Below the pieces are notes generated by a model that did not search any database, was not told the origin of the DNA, and saw only the letters and a program-made list of their open reading frames with translations. Both the position numbers and the translations under genes were made by a program. 64,000 nucleotides of DNA from Mariniflexile fucanivorans (GTDB lineage: Bacteria; Bacteroidota; Bacteroidia; Flavobacteriales; Flavobacteriaceae), in the NCBI RefSeq assembly GCF_004341235.1, contig NZ_SLUP01000003.1, forward strand, positions 496,001 through 560,000. Direction: 5' to 3'. Below, in pieces: positions 35,104-44,249 of this stretch. Within the stretch, counting starts at the first letter, position 1. Each line of letters begins with the position of its first letter.

Positions 35104-35466
35104 ATGAAAAATTATATTATTCAAAACAACCCGTTTGTAGTTCCAACAACTGATGGAAAGGTAATAAAAGAGCATTTTGGAATTCCCACCAATAACAATT
35201 CAGATATTAGTATTGCCCACATGAAAGCGCCTGCCGGTTGGAGCGAACCTTTTCAAACCCCAGAATTTGATGAGTACACATTTATAATTAGTGGTAAAAA
35301 ACAATTTATTATTGAAGGGGAAATCATAGTTTTAGAAGCTGGTCAATCCATTAAAATTAACAAAAACACACGCGTTCAATACTCCAATCCGTTTACTGAA
35401 GTTTGCGAATACATTGCTATTTGCAAACCTGCTTTTTCTATGGATTCAGTTAACCGTGAAGAATAA
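35104..35466 (+). CDS. Small cupin-domain protein
   Basis: 120 residues, a single beta-barrel cupin. Cupin motif 1 region is GWSEPFQTPEFDEYTFIISGKKQF, with Glu replacing most His ligands. Motif 2 region is LEAGQSIKINKNTRVQYSNP. The near absence of His means metal binding is doubtful. The hydrolase gene starts immediately after the stop codon (35467), so the two are surely co-transcribed. Function unknown. Confidence 0.82.
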   Translation: MKNYIIQNNPFVVPTTDGKVIKEHFGIPTNNNSDISIAHMKAPAGWSEPFQTPEFDEYTFIISGKKQFIIEGEIIVLEAGQSIKINKNTRVQYSNPFTEVCEYIAICKPAFSMDSVNREE

Positions 35467-36291
35467 ATGAACAAATACCTTATTAAAACAATTGGAGGTT
35501 TTATTAACCTCATTAGCTACGTTTCTCCTACTTATTCAGCGCAGATAGCCGTCTATTTATTTTCAAAACCAAAAAAAGGAAAAATCACAGAAGTAGAATC
35601 TCCCTTTTTAAATACAGCTACTCAAGAAAGTGTTTTTTATAAAAATATTCCCATTGCAACTTATCATTGGAAAGGCTCTAAAGAAACTGTTTTATTAATA
35701 CATGGTTGGGAAAGTAACGCGTTTAGATGGAAAGACCTCATCGAATTATTGCAAGCTCAAAATTACAACATCATTGCCATAGATGCACCTGCACATGGGA
35801 AATCTGGCAATAAAATATTTAATGTTTTTTTATATTCTGAATGTATAAATGCTGTGACATCTCATTATAAAATTGATAGTATTGTAGGGCACTCGGTTGG
35901 TGCTACAGCTTCAGCTATTTCATTACATAAGTATCATTCATCTATTAAAAAATTGGTGTCATTGGGTGCGCCTTCAAACTTTACGGGCATCATTAATAAT
36001 TATATTTTGATGATGGGTTACAACAAAAGAGTTACAGATGCCATGAATACATACTATTTAAACCATTTTGACCATGAACCCGATTATTTTTCTGCTAAAA
36101 ATTTTCTAAAAGGTATTCAAGCAAAAGGGCTTATCATTCATGACAAAAAAGATAGAATTATATCGTATAGAGATGCTTTAGATATTTCTAAACACTATAA
36201 GGATTCTAAACTTATTAGAACGGTTGGCTTTGGACATGGATTAAAAAACGAACAAGTTTACAATCATATTTTAGAGTTTTTAAACGCTTAA
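35467..36291 (+). CDS. Alpha/beta hydrolase
   Basis: 274 residues. The hydrolase fold is shown by VLLIHGWESNAFRWKDLI (oxyanion HG), IIAIDAPAHGKS, nucleophile elbow VGHSVGATAS (Ser in GHSVG), the acid loop GLIIHDKKDRIISY (Asp) and FGHGLKNEQV (catalytic His). The triad is therefore complete. The N-terminal ~60 residues include a hydrophobic stretch and may associate with the membrane. Substrate unknown. It abuts the cupin gene without a gap. A lysophospholipase or esterase role is possible but cannot be read from the sequence. Confidence 0.9.
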   Translation: MNKYLIKTIGGFINLISYVSPTYSAQIAVYLFSKPKKGKITEVESPFLNTATQESVFYKNIPIATYHWKGSKETVLLIHGWESNAFRWKDLIELLQAQNYNIIAIDAPAHGKSGNKIFNVFLYSECINAVTSHYKIDSIVGHSVGATASAISLHKYHSSIKKLVSLGAPSNFTGIINNYILMMGYNKRVTDAMNTYYLNHFDHEPDYFSAKNFLKGIQAKGLIIHDKKDRIISYRDALDISKHYKDSKLIRTVGFGHGLKNEQVYNHILEFLNA

Positions 36292-36397
36292 TTTGTTGTA
36301 CTTTTGAACCATGAAGTCCAAAATGGGTTTTTAACAACTAAACCATTATTAATATAATTCTTGATGGATTATAAATGGTTTTTGATTTTTTATTCAA

Positions 36398-37162
36398 ATG
36401 GAAGTAGAATTAAAACGCATCAATAAATTTTTAAGTGAAGTTGGTTACTGCTCGCGTAGAGAAGCCGATAAGCTTATTGAAGCTGGTAGAGTAACCATTA
36501 ACGGCGTTATCCCAGAAATGGGTACTAAAATAGCACCAACTGATGTGGTTCAGGTTGATGGAAAAGATATTATCAATACCAATGAAGCTTTTGTTTATTT
36601 GGCGTTTAACAAACCAATTGGTATCGTTTGTACAACAGATACGAGTGTTGAAAAAGACAATATCATTGATTTTATTAATTACCCAAAACGCATTTTTCCT
36701 ATTGGAAGATTGGATAAACCCAGTGAAGGTTTAATTCTTTTAACCGATGATGGTGATATTGTAAACAAAATTCTTCGTGCTAGTAATAATCACGAAAAAG
36801 AATATATTGTTACGGTTGATAAACCTATTTCCCAAACTTTTATTGAACGCATGCGCAGTGGTATTCCTTTAGAAGAATTAAAAAAAACCACAAAAAAATG
36901 TGAAGTTGAAAAACTAGGCACCTTTGAATTCAAAATCATTTTAACCCAAGGGTTAAACAGACAAATACGCCGTATGTGCGAATACCTAAATTATGAGGTA
37001 CAAACGCTACAACGTGTTCGGATTATGAATATAAAACTGGATATGCCACTTGGGGAATATCGAGAACTTACCAAAGAAGAATTTAAGGAATTAAATAAAC
37101 TTCTTGATAATTCTACTAAAGAGTATAAAGCAAAGGCGCCAAGAACCAACAGACGCAAGTAA
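36398..37162 (+). CDS. rluF: 23S rRNA pseudouridine synthase (RluF-like)
   Basis: 254 residues. It has an N-terminal S4 RNA-binding domain (RINKFLSEVGYCSRREADKLI, 6-26) and a RsuA/RluB/E/F catalytic domain with IGRLDKPSEGLILLTDDGD (catalytic Asp in GRLD), KEYIVTVDKPI and LTQGLNRQIRRMCEYLNYEV. It isomerises a uridine in 23S rRNA; RluF (U2604) is the closest match by eye. The C-terminal ~15 residues are basic. A -7 box (TACTTTTG, 36299-36306) lies ~90 bases upstream. Single gene, convergent with folD at only 2 bases. Confidence 0.9.
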   Translation: MEVELKRINKFLSEVGYCSRREADKLIEAGRVTINGVIPEMGTKIAPTDVVQVDGKDIINTNEAFVYLAFNKPIGIVCTTDTSVEKDNIIDFINYPKRIFPIGRLDKPSEGLILLTDDGDIVNKILRASNNHEKEYIVTVDKPISQTFIERMRSGIPLEELKKTTKKCEVEKLGTFEFKIILTQGLNRQIRRMCEYLNYEVQTLQRVRIMNIKLDMPLGEYRELTKEEFKELNKLLDNSTKEYKAKAPRTNRRK

Positions 37163-37164
37163 AC

Positions 37165-38043
37165 TTAATTACTACGTCGTTCTCTAGCCAGCAACGTGTT
37201 TTTAAGCAACATGGCAATCGTCATGGGGCCCACACCACCAGGAACTGGGGTTATATAACTCGCTTTTTTACTAACGCTTTCAAAATCGACATCACCGGCA
37301 AGTCGGTAGCCACTTGCTTTGGTTGCATCGGGAACACGGGTAATTCCAACATCAATAATAACAACATCTTCTTTAACCATATCGCCTGTTAAAAACTCCG
37401 AAATACCAATGGCAGCCACAATAATATCTGCAGCTTTAGTAATTTCAGCTAAATTTTTAGAACGACTGTGAACAACAGTTACTGTGGCATCACCAGCTTT
37501 ACGTTTCTGACTCATTAAAATACTCATGGGGCGACCAACAATATGGCTTCTACCCATAACCACCACATTTTTACCCGAAGTTTCCACTTGGTAGCGCTCT
37601 AACAATTCTAAAATTCCGTAAGGTGTTGCTGGTAAAAAAGTTGGCAAATCTAAAGCCATTTTACCCACATTTACAGGATGAAATCCATCTACATCTTTAT
37701 CAGGATGCACCGCCATTAAAACCTTTTGTTCGTCTATATGTTTTGGTAATGGTAACTGAACTATAAATCCGTCAATATCATCGTTAGTGTTTAGTTCATT
37801 AATTTTAGCTAATAATTCTTCTTCTGATGTATAATCGGGTAAATCTATTAAAGTCGAGTTAAAACCTATCTTTTCACAAGCTTTTACTTTTGCGTTTACA
37901 TAAGTCATACTTGCACCATCGGTTCCAACAAGAATTGCCGCCAAATGTGGCACTTTTTCTCCGCTAGAAACCATAGCTTTTACATGTTCAGCTATTTCGT
38001 CTTTAATATCGTTACTAACTTTTTTACCGTCTAAAATTACCAT
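37165..38043 (-). CDS. folD: Bifunctional methylenetetrahydrofolate dehydrogenase / methenyltetrahydrofolate cyclohydrolase
   Basis: 292 residues. It converts 5,10-methylene-THF to 10-formyl-THF in one-carbon metabolism, in the cytosol. Key segments: [17 protein letters not shown] (catalytic Lys in the YxxxK motif), [49 protein letters not shown] (NADP site) and the C-terminal [18 protein letters not shown]. All family motifs are intact. It lies convergent with rluF. Upstream is a four-helix-bundle gene boxed by inverted repeats, the left repeat lying 8 bases before the folD ATG. Any ancestral folD promoter there has probably been disturbed or replaced. Confidence 0.97.
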   Translation of the reverse strand: MVILDGKKVSNDIKDEIAEHVKAMVSSGEKVPHLAAILVGTDGASMTYVNAKVKACEKIGFNSTLIDLPDYTSEEELLAKINELNTNDDIDGFIVQLPLPKHIDEQKVLMAVHPDKDVDGFHPVNVGKMALDLPTFLPATPYGILELLERYQVETSGKNVVVMGRSHIVGRPMSILMSQKRKAGDATVTVVHSRSKNLAEITKAADIIVAAIGISEFLTGDMVKEDVVIIDVGITRVPDATKASGYRLAGDVDFESVSKKASYITPVPGGVGPMTIAMLLKNTLLARERRSN

Positions 38044-38050
38044 AATCTTA

Positions 38051-38079
38051 AGTTTTCAGTCACAGTCGCAGTCACAGTT
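38051..38079 (+). repeat. Left inverted repeat flanking the four-helix-bundle gene
   Basis: 29 bases built on AGTCACAGTCGCAGTCACAG. Its reverse complement matches the right repeat (38539-38568) at roughly 24 of 29 positions. A further degenerate unit (GTCGAAGTCACAGTTTA) lies at 38120-38136. Confidence 0.65.
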
Positions 38080-38137
38080 TTTTACTCGAGATGCTTACTT
38101 TTGACTATATTAGTTTCCCGTCGAAGTCACAGTTTAC

Positions 38138-38515
38138 TTACTCATTTCCTGTGTTAACTCCGAATTTGTTTGGATTATTAATCATATAATATACAAGTTT
38201 ACCAACTTCAATACCTAGTTCGGTTAACTCCAAATGTTTTTCTTTATCTAAATAATTACATGCTAAGGCAAAATCTAACCATGTACTTGTTTCTGAATTT
38301 TCGCCATCAGCATCTGTTAGCTTACTCACATAATGTTTTGGGTATATTCTTTTCCTATATGCTTCGGCTATATTTGCGGAAACCGATCTAGAACTTCTTC
38401 TTATTTGATCTGTTAAAGAATATAATTCTTCCTTTGGGAAGGATTTAGAAATTTCAAAAATCATCATAGCCAGTTCAAAAGATTTTTGATAAGCTAATAG
38501 TTTTTTGAAATCCAT
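38138..38515 (-). CDS. Four-helix-bundle protein (23S rRNA intervening-sequence family)
   Basis: 125 residues, all helical. N-terminal MDFKKLLAYQKSFELAMMI and the central LTDQIRRSSRSVSANIAEAY are the diagnostic pattern of the S23/IVS-type four-helix-bundle family (TIGR02436-type). Members were first found inside intervening sequences of 23S rRNA genes, and related genes are scattered in Bacteroidota chromosomes. Function unproven; an RNA-binding or pentameric scaffold role has been suggested. Here the gene is bracketed by inverted repeats (38051-38079 and 38539-38568) and sits between folD and ffh, which looks like insertion of a self-contained cassette of ~520 bases. Confidence 0.9.
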   Translation of the reverse strand: MDFKKLLAYQKSFELAMMIFEISKSFPKEELYSLTDQIRRSSRSVSANIAEAYRKRIYPKHYVSKLTDADGENSETSTWLDFALACNYLDKEKHLELTELGIEVGKLVYYMINNPNKFGVNTGNE

Positions 38516-38538
38516 AAAATTTAATATTTACCACTGAA

Positions 38539-38568
38539 AACTGTGACTGAATACTGAGACTGAAAACT
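38539..38568 (+). repeat. Right inverted repeat flanking the four-helix-bundle gene
   Basis: 30 bases, AACTGTGACTGAATACTGAG followed by ACTGAAAACT, the inverted partner of 38051-38079. It lies immediately upstream of the four-helix-bundle start and 4 bases downstream of the ffh stop codon. Confidence 0.65.
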
Positions 38569-38571
38569 AAA

Positions 38572-39900
38572 TTATTTCATCCCTTTCATCATCTGCATCA
38601 TCTTTTTACCGCCGCCACCTTGCATCATTTTCATCATTTTGCTCATTTGGTCGAATTGCTTTAAAAGCTGATTTACTTGTTGTACAGATGTTCCAGAACC
38701 ATTCCCTATACGTTGTTTTCTACTTGCGTTTATAATGCTTGGATTTGTTCTTTCTTTTGGTGTCATAGAATGAATAATGGCTTCAATACCTTTAAAAGCA
38801 TCGTCATCAATATCAACATCTTTTAACATTTTTCCAGCGCCAGGAATCATACCCATAAGGTCTTTCATGTTTCCCATTTTTTTAATCTGCTGAATCTGTT
38901 TTAAGAAATCGTCGAACCCAAATTGGTTTTTGGCAATTTTCTTTTGAAGTTTACGTGCTTCCTCTTCATCAAATTGTTCTTGGGCACGTTCTACTAACGA
39001 AACCACGTCGCCCATTCCCAAAATACGGTCTGCCATACGTGCTGGATAGAACACATCAATCGCTTCCATTTTCTCGCCAGTACCAATAAATTTAATTGGT
39101 TTATTGACTACCGATTTAATAGAAATTGCTGCTCCACCGCGTGTATCACCATCTAATTTGGTAAGGATAACCCCATCAAAATTTAAGACATCGTTAAACG
39201 CTTTTGCTGTGTTTACCGCATCTTGCCCCGTCATAGAATCGACCACAAACAAGGTTTCTTGTGGTTGAATGGCTTTATGGATGTTCGATATTTCGGTCAT
39301 CATCACCTCATCGACAGCTAAACGACCTGCGGTATCTATGATAACTACGTTATATCCGTTTGCTTTTGCATGTGCAATACCTGCTTTTGAAATAGCTACG
39401 GGATCGGTGTTTCCTCTATCACTAAAAACCTCTACTCCTATTTGGCCGCCCACAATATGAAGTTGGTCTATCGCTGCTGGTCTGTAAACATCGCAGGCAA
39501 CTAATAAAGGTTTTTTAGATTTTTTTGTTTTAAGATAATTAGCCAGTTTACCAGAAAAGGTTGTTTTACCAGACCCTTGTAAACCAGACATTAAAATAAC
39601 GCTAGGTGCACCAGATAGGTTGATACCTGCGGCATCACCACCCATAAGTTCGGTTAACTCGTCTTTTACGATTTTAACCATTAATTGCCCTGGTTGTAAC
39701 GTTGTTAATACGTTTTGACCAATGGCTTTATCTTTTACTCTTACGGTAAAGTCTTTTGCTATTTTAAAGTTAACATCGGCATCGAGTAATGCGCGACGTA
39801 CTTCTTTTAAAGTTTCGGCTACGTTTACTTCAGTGATGCTTCCATGACCTTTTAGTACGTGTAACGCCTTATCTAATTTATCGCTTAAATTATTGAACAT
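38572..39900 (-). CDS. ffh: Signal recognition particle protein Ffh
   Basis: 442 residues. GTPase subunit of the SRP; binds 4.5S RNA and hydrophobic signal sequences and delivers ribosomes to FtsY. N domain residues 1-85 (ALLDADVNFKIAKDF). G domain: GLQGSGKTTFSGKLA (G1), DVYRPAAIDQL, DTAGRLAVDE (G3), TKLDGDTRGGAA (G4) and GTGEK (G5). M domain from ~300 contains GDVVSLVERAQEQ, then helices with SMTPKERTNPSIINASRKQRIGNGSG (SRP RNA-binding). It ends in the Met-rich finger MMKMMQGGGGKKMMQMMKGM. Complete and typical. Confidence 0.97.
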   Translation of the reverse strand: MFNNLSDKLDKALHVLKGHGSITEVNVAETLKEVRRALLDADVNFKIAKDFTVRVKDKAIGQNVLTTLQPGQLMVKIVKDELTELMGGDAAGINLSGAPSVILMSGLQGSGKTTFSGKLANYLKTKKSKKPLLVACDVYRPAAIDQLHIVGGQIGVEVFSDRGNTDPVAISKAGIAHAKANGYNVVIIDTAGRLAVDEVMMTEISNIHKAIQPQETLFVVDSMTGQDAVNTAKAFNDVLNFDGVILTKLDGDTRGGAAISIKSVVNKPIKFIGTGEKMEAIDVFYPARMADRILGMGDVVSLVERAQEQFDEEEARKLQKKIAKNQFGFDDFLKQIQQIKKMGNMKDLMGMIPGAGKMLKDVDIDDDAFKGIEAIIHSMTPKERTNPSIINASRKQRIGNGSGTSVQQVNQLLKQFDQMSKMMKMMQGGGGKKMMQMMKGMK

Positions 39901-39924
39901 AGTTCAGTTTTGGTTTTAAAAGTG

Positions 39925-39932
39925 CAAAGTTA
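39925..39932 (-). promoter_or_regulatory. ffh: -7 promoter box for ffh
   Basis: TAACTTTG on the minus strand, an exact TAnnTTTG match, 25 bases upstream of the ffh ATG. No clear -33 box. Confidence 0.5.
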
Positions 39933-40020
39933 ATGATTTGGAGCGTATTATTAACCTTGATTTTTATAAAAAAGACATCTCTTTTTAATGTTAATACACT
40001 TTATTGCTTGTTGTGGTTTT

Positions 40021-40114
40021 GCGCTAGGGATAGTAACGGAAAGCCCACAGCGATCCCGATAGCTATCGGGATTCGCGAGGACTTGCAGTGTATAGCCCGA
40101 CCCTTGGGTAGCGC
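40021..40114. repeat. REP-like palindromic element, copy 1
   Basis: About 94 bases, clearly more GC-rich than the surroundings. It is bounded by GCGCTA/TAGCGC and contains a perfect inner palindrome, ATCCCGATAGCTATCGGGAT. It includes AGCCCGACCCTTGGGTAGCGC, a motif I recognise from dispersed repeats in Flavobacteria. A diverged copy in the opposite orientation lies at 57874-57950. Confidence 0.7.
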
Positions 40115-40169
40115 CCTAAAAACAAAAGATACAAAATTTTAATTCTAACAAACGGAACAAACCATTTCA

Positions 40170-40177
40170 TATATTTG
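40170..40177 (+). promoter_or_regulatory. -7 promoter box for the cation/proton antiporter
   Basis: TATATTTG, an exact TAnnTTTG match, 20 bases upstream of the ATG at 40198. Confidence 0.5.
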
Positions 40178-40197
40178 GCTAAGAAAATATATGGGCT

Positions 40198-42342
40198 ATG
40201 TTACTAATAAACGTTTTAGACACCTCCTTACCGTTTACCAATCCGGTATTAAAGTTTCTAATTATTTTAATTATTATTCTTTTAGCTCCTATTCTTCTAA
40301 ATAAATTAAGAATTCCTCATATTCTAGGACTTATTCTTGCGGGTGCTGTTATTGGCCCTAACGGATTTAATTTACTGCTGCGCGATAGTAGTATTATTTT
40401 ATCTGGTACGGCAGGTTTGCTATATATTATGTTTCTTGCTGGTTTAGAAATAGACCTAAACGATTTCAAAAAAAACAGATTTAAAAGTTTGTTGTTTGGA
40501 TTGTATACCTTTTCAATTCCCATGGTTTTTGGAATTTTGGTTGGGGTGTATGTTTTAAAATTTTCAATACTCACATCGGTACTTCTTGCTAGTATGTTTG
40601 CATCGCACACCCTTATTGCCTATCCTATTTTAGGCAAATTTGGGGTTGCTAAAAACCGAGCTGTAAATATTGTGGTTGGGGGCACCATGATAACCGATAC
40701 GCTGGCACTTCTAGTACTAGCCATTATTGTTGGCATGACAAAAGGCACCACGAATTTTGAATTTTGGATGCAGCTTTTTATTTCAGTGATTGTTTTTGGG
40801 TTTATTGTATTACATGTTTTTCCCATTGTAGGCCGATGGTTTTTAAAACGCTATCAAGACGCTATTTCACAATATATTTTTGTTTTAGTGATGCTGTTTT
40901 TAGGTGCTTTTTTAGCTGAAATTGCAGGTATTGAAGCCATTATTGGCGCTTTACTTTCGGGATTTGCCCTTAATAGATTAATTCCTTCGTCGTCACCATT
41001 AATGAACCGTATTGAGTTTGTTGGAAATGCTATTTTTATTCCGTTTTTCCTTATTGGTGTTGGTATGCTGCTTGATTTTAGAGCTTTTTTTACCGATATG
41101 GAAACTATTTTAGTAGCGGTTGCCATGTCTGTTGCAGTTACCTTGGCAAAATTTATTGCCGCTTGGAGCACCCAAAAAACCTTTAAATTTTCAGCCGATG
41201 AACGCCATCTTATTTTCGGTTTAAGTATTGCGCATGCGGCTGTAACATTGGCCACCGTAACAGTTGGTTATAATATTATTATTGGTGAAACGGCTACAGG
41301 AGAACCTATTAGACTTTTAGGCGAAAGTATTTTAAATGGTACGATTATCATGATTTTAATAACCTGCACCATTTCAACCTTTGTGGTTCAAAAAGGCGCG
41401 AGAAATTTATCTTTATTTCAATCGACTGCCAAAGATAAAGATGATTATGTTCATGAAGAAAAAATAGTAATTGCCGTTAATAATGTGGAAACGGTTGAAG
41501 AATTAATTAATTTAAGCACCATTTTAAAGTCTAAAGAAAATAAAAATTCCCTTTTTGCTTTACATGTTCTTAAAAACAACAGCATGGATGCAAATATTGA
41601 AACACGTGCTATTAAAATATTGGACAAAGCCCTACACATAGCATCGGCAACCGACAACCATTTGAACAAGTTATTACGTTACGATTTAAATATTATGAAT
41701 GGTATTTTAAACGTAGCTAAAGAGCAAAAAGCTACCGATTTAATTTTAGGATTGCACATTAAATCACAAATTTCTGAATCTTTTTTGGGAAATTTAACCG
41801 ATGGGATCTTATCAAAATGTAACGCCACCAGTTTTATTTACAAATCTTTACAACCAATTTCAACTATAAAAAGACATATTATCATTATGCCAAATAATGT
41901 TGAAAATGAAATAGGATTTCCGTTTTGGCTTTTAAAAGTTTGGAACATTGCCTACAATACCGGCGCAAAACTCCTTTTTTATGGCACAGAGCAAACAATA
42001 AAGGTGATTGAGAATGTTCATGCGGAACATCCTATTGATGCCGATTTTATAACCTTTAATAGCTGGAAAAACACTAAAGCTTTATCTAGCAACATTAGGA
42101 TTGATGATAATTTAATATTCATTTTAACCCGAAAAGACGAACCTTCTTACCAAAAAAACATAAAGAACATCTCCATTTATTTAAACCGCTATTTAACATC
42201 CAACAGCTTTATTTTAGTTTGCCCATTTATGGAAACCAATACTAAAAGTATGTTAGAATTTAATAACCCATCTCTATTAGAGCCTTTAGAAAAATTGGAT
42301 GAATTGGGTAAAACTATTGCAGGGGTTTTTAGAAAGAAATAA
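40198..42342 (+). CDS. CPA2-type cation/proton antiporter with C-terminal USP-like domain
   Basis: 714 residues. The N-terminal ~400 residues form about 12-13 membrane spans of the Na+/H+ exchanger fold: LGLILAGAVIGPNGFNLL (first conserved loop), LAGLEIDLNDF, ASHTLIAYPIL, GGTMITDTLALLVLAI (the ion-binding Asp, as Thr-Asp), EAIIGALLSGFALNRLIP and FFLIGVGMLLDF. The last ~300 residues are cytosolic and resemble tandem universal-stress-protein-like folds (KIVIAVNNVETVEELINL). Probably pH/Na+ or K+ homeostasis at the inner membrane. Its 3' end is duplicated in degraded form at 43855-44160 and 49546-49660, see the pseudogene entries. It is convergent with valS across the accessory island. Confidence 0.9.
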   Translation: MLLINVLDTSLPFTNPVLKFLIILIIILLAPILLNKLRIPHILGLILAGAVIGPNGFNLLLRDSSIILSGTAGLLYIMFLAGLEIDLNDFKKNRFKSLLFGLYTFSIPMVFGILVGVYVLKFSILTSVLLASMFASHTLIAYPILGKFGVAKNRAVNIVVGGTMITDTLALLVLAIIVGMTKGTTNFEFWMQLFISVIVFGFIVLHVFPIVGRWFLKRYQDAISQYIFVLVMLFLGAFLAEIAGIEAIIGALLSGFALNRLIPSSSPLMNRIEFVGNAIFIPFFLIGVGMLLDFRAFFTDMETILVAVAMSVAVTLAKFIAAWSTQKTFKFSADERHLIFGLSIAHAAVTLATVTVGYNIIIGETATGEPIRLLGESILNGTIIMILITCTISTFVVQKGARNLSLFQSTAKDKDDYVHEEKIVIAVNNVETVEELINLSTILKSKENKNSLFALHVLKNNSMDANIETRAIKILDKALHIASATDNHLNKLLRYDLNIMNGILNVAKEQKATDLILGLHIKSQISESFLGNLTDGILSKCNATSFIYKSLQPISTIKRHIIIMPNNVENEIGFPFWLLKVWNIAYNTGAKLLFYGTEQTIKVIENVHAEHPIDADFITFNSWKNTKALSSNIRIDDNLIFILTRKDEPSYQKNIKNISIYLNRYLTSNSFILVCPFMETNTKSMLEFNNPSLLEPLEKLDELGKTIAGVFRKK

Positions 42343-42461
42343 AATTTTTATTCTTGGTGAAATTTGACTTTGTTATAGATTTCAACTAAATTCGTTCAAG
42401 GTTACAGTTAGATTTTCAAACTATTAGTTCTAAACTAATTTTTTGAGTTATAACATTAATC

Positions 42462-42489
42462 TTGCTAGAGAAGCAAAAAAATATTTTTG
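42462..42489 (+). promoter_or_regulatory. Promoter of the VWA lipoprotein gene
   Basis: TTG at 42462-42464, 17-base spacer, TATTTTTG at 42482-42489: both Bacteroidota elements at correct spacing, 49 bases before the ATG. Confidence 0.65.
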
Positions 42490-42537
42490 CACGCAACCTT
42501 TTTACTTTTAATCCATCTAGAATAAAAACACGTTATT

Positions 42538-43806
42538 ATGATACCAATAAACGGATCAATAAGACTCGCTTTAATATCAATTGTAGTATTTATATGGAGT
42601 TGTTCAAAAGATGATTATACAATTGAAAATAAAACAGCAACTGGTAAAACAAGTTTGTTTGAGAAGGTAACAGAACCTGAGTCAGATGAAATGAACAGAA
42701 GTTTAGATGCAATGTTTTCTGAAGCTTCATTTTCAGGTTTAGCCAGTGGAGATCCAACAACCGGTGATTGGGGAGATGGAAATCCAAATGGACAATTGGA
42801 ACCAGGAGTTTTAACTGCCGGCGAATGGAGCGACCTTAATAACTGGGATTTCTGGAATAACTTATTAAGCAATCAGGAGTATTATGAGGATGTAAATAAA
42901 TGGAACCTTAAAGAAATAAAAAGATATAGTTTTGTAGTTTCAGATAAAAATCAATCATTTGTTGCAAATGCTGAAATCACTCTTATTTCGAAAAAAGTAG
43001 AAGTTTGGAAAACCAAAACTGATAGTAAAGGGAGAGCCACTTTATGGTCTGATTTAGATTTGGACGGATTAACTGCCCTCATTAAATTTGAAGATACCAT
43101 AGTGATAGTTGCAGATGTAAAAGCGTATGCAGAGGGCATCAACAATGTGACCATAAACAAAACTATTGACAATAAAAAAATAATGGATATCTATTTCGCA
43201 GTTGACGCAACTGGTTCCATGGGTGATGAAATTAATTATTTAAAAGTTGAATTAAACAATGTCATTAAACGGATAAAACAAAACAATCCTTTATTGGAAA
43301 TGCGTTTTGGATCGGTATTTTATAGAGATAAGGGAGATGATTATGTAACACGTGATTTAAATTTCTCAACAGATGAAACAAGTCTAATTTCATTTATATC
43401 AAACCAGTCTGCCAATGGTGGTGGCGATTTCCCTGAGGCTGTACATTCTGCACTAGATGTTGCCATTTCGCAAAATTCGTGGAACGATAATGCTTCTGCT
43501 CGCATCATGTTTCTATTATTAGATGCCCCTCCACACTACACACAAGAAGTTATTTCAAGTTTGGAATTAAATTTAATTAAAGCTGCTGAAAAAGGGATTA
43601 AGATAATACCAATTACTGCTTCTGGTATAGATAAAGCAACGGAATATTTAATGCGTTCTTTTGCCATATTAACCAATGGAACCTATGTTTTTATAACCGA
43701 TGATAGCGGAATTGGAAACGACCATCTGGAAGCAACTATTGGAAATTTTGAAGTTGAAAAATTGAATGATTTAATGGTAAGATTGGTTGGTGAATATATT
43801 CCTTAA
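42538..43806 (+). CDS. VWA-domain lipoprotein
   Basis: 422 residues. Lipoprotein signal ending VFIWSC with lipidation at about Cys22, followed by SKDD; in Bacteroidota acidic residues after the Cys often accompany surface export (inference). Residues ~25-100 are Asp/Asn/Gly-rich and low-complexity. A carboxypeptidase-regulatory-like beta domain may lie at ~125-205 (VVSDKNQSFVANAEITLI). The von Willebrand A domain starts at ~217 with IYFAVDATGSMGDEI, a DxTxS form of the MIDAS metal site, and continues with SVFYRDKGDDYVTRDL and IMFLLLDAPPHYTQEV. It binds metal and likely another protein. First cargo gene of the hotspot. Confidence 0.85.
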   Translation: MIPINGSIRLALISIVVFIWSCSKDDYTIENKTATGKTSLFEKVTEPESDEMNRSLDAMFSEASFSGLASGDPTTGDWGDGNPNGQLEPGVLTAGEWSDLNNWDFWNNLLSNQEYYEDVNKWNLKEIKRYSFVVSDKNQSFVANAEITLISKKVEVWKTKTDSKGRATLWSDLDLDGLTALIKFEDTIVIVADVKAYAEGINNVTINKTIDNKKIMDIYFAVDATGSMGDEINYLKVELNNVIKRIKQNNPLLEMRFGSVFYRDKGDDYVTRDLNFSTDETSLISFISNQSANGGGDFPEAVHSALDVAISQNSWNDNASARIMFLLLDAPPHYTQEVISSLELNLIKAAEKGIKIIPITASGIDKATEYLMRSFAILTNGTYVFITDDSGIGNDHLEATIGNFEVEKLNDLMVRLVGEYIP

Positions 43807-43854
43807 GGTTTAGAAACTACAAACATATTGATTAACTAAAGAGACAATTGTAAA

Positions 43855-44160
43855 ATATACAATACTTTTATTTTAACTAGGAAAGATAAACCTATTTACC
43901 AAAAAAAAATAAGAAACATTTCCATTTATTAAGCCGCTATTTAACCTCTAACAGCTTTATTTTGGTTTGCCCATTTATGGAAACAAACACTAAAAATATG
44001 GTTGAATTTAATAATCTTCTTTATTAGAGCCTTTAAAAAAATTGGATGAATTGGGTAAAACTATTGCTGTTATTCTTAAGAAGAAATAGATTTCTGATGG
44101 GAATTTGACTTTATTGAAAACTTAAACTAACTTCGCTTAAAATTAGATTCAAAAAATTTA
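43855..44160 (+). pseudogene. Decayed copy of the 3' end of the antiporter gene (copy 2)
   Basis: This stretch aligns by eye with 42115-42420, the last ~75 codons and downstream flank of the antiporter gene. Frame-by-frame it reads ILTRKDKPIYQKKIRNISIY, then a 1-base deletion, RYLTSNSFILVCPFMETNTK, another frameshift, and LDELGKTIA ending in a TAG at 44087-44089. The similarity continues ~70 bases past the stop (AATTTGACTTT...). It has no start and two frame breaks, so it is non-functional. Confidence 0.88.
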
Positions 44161-44249
44161 AACAATTTCAAGTCAATTTATTGTGTATCAAAACGAAAAC
44201 GCTTTAAAAATCGATTTTTGATTTTAAAAAAAAATTTTATCTTTAAAAA

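Noticed and set aside
42590-43172. Minus-strand open frames opposite the VWA lipoprotein gene
   Set aside because: They overlap a convincing lipoprotein with promoter and lipobox; no motif supports them.
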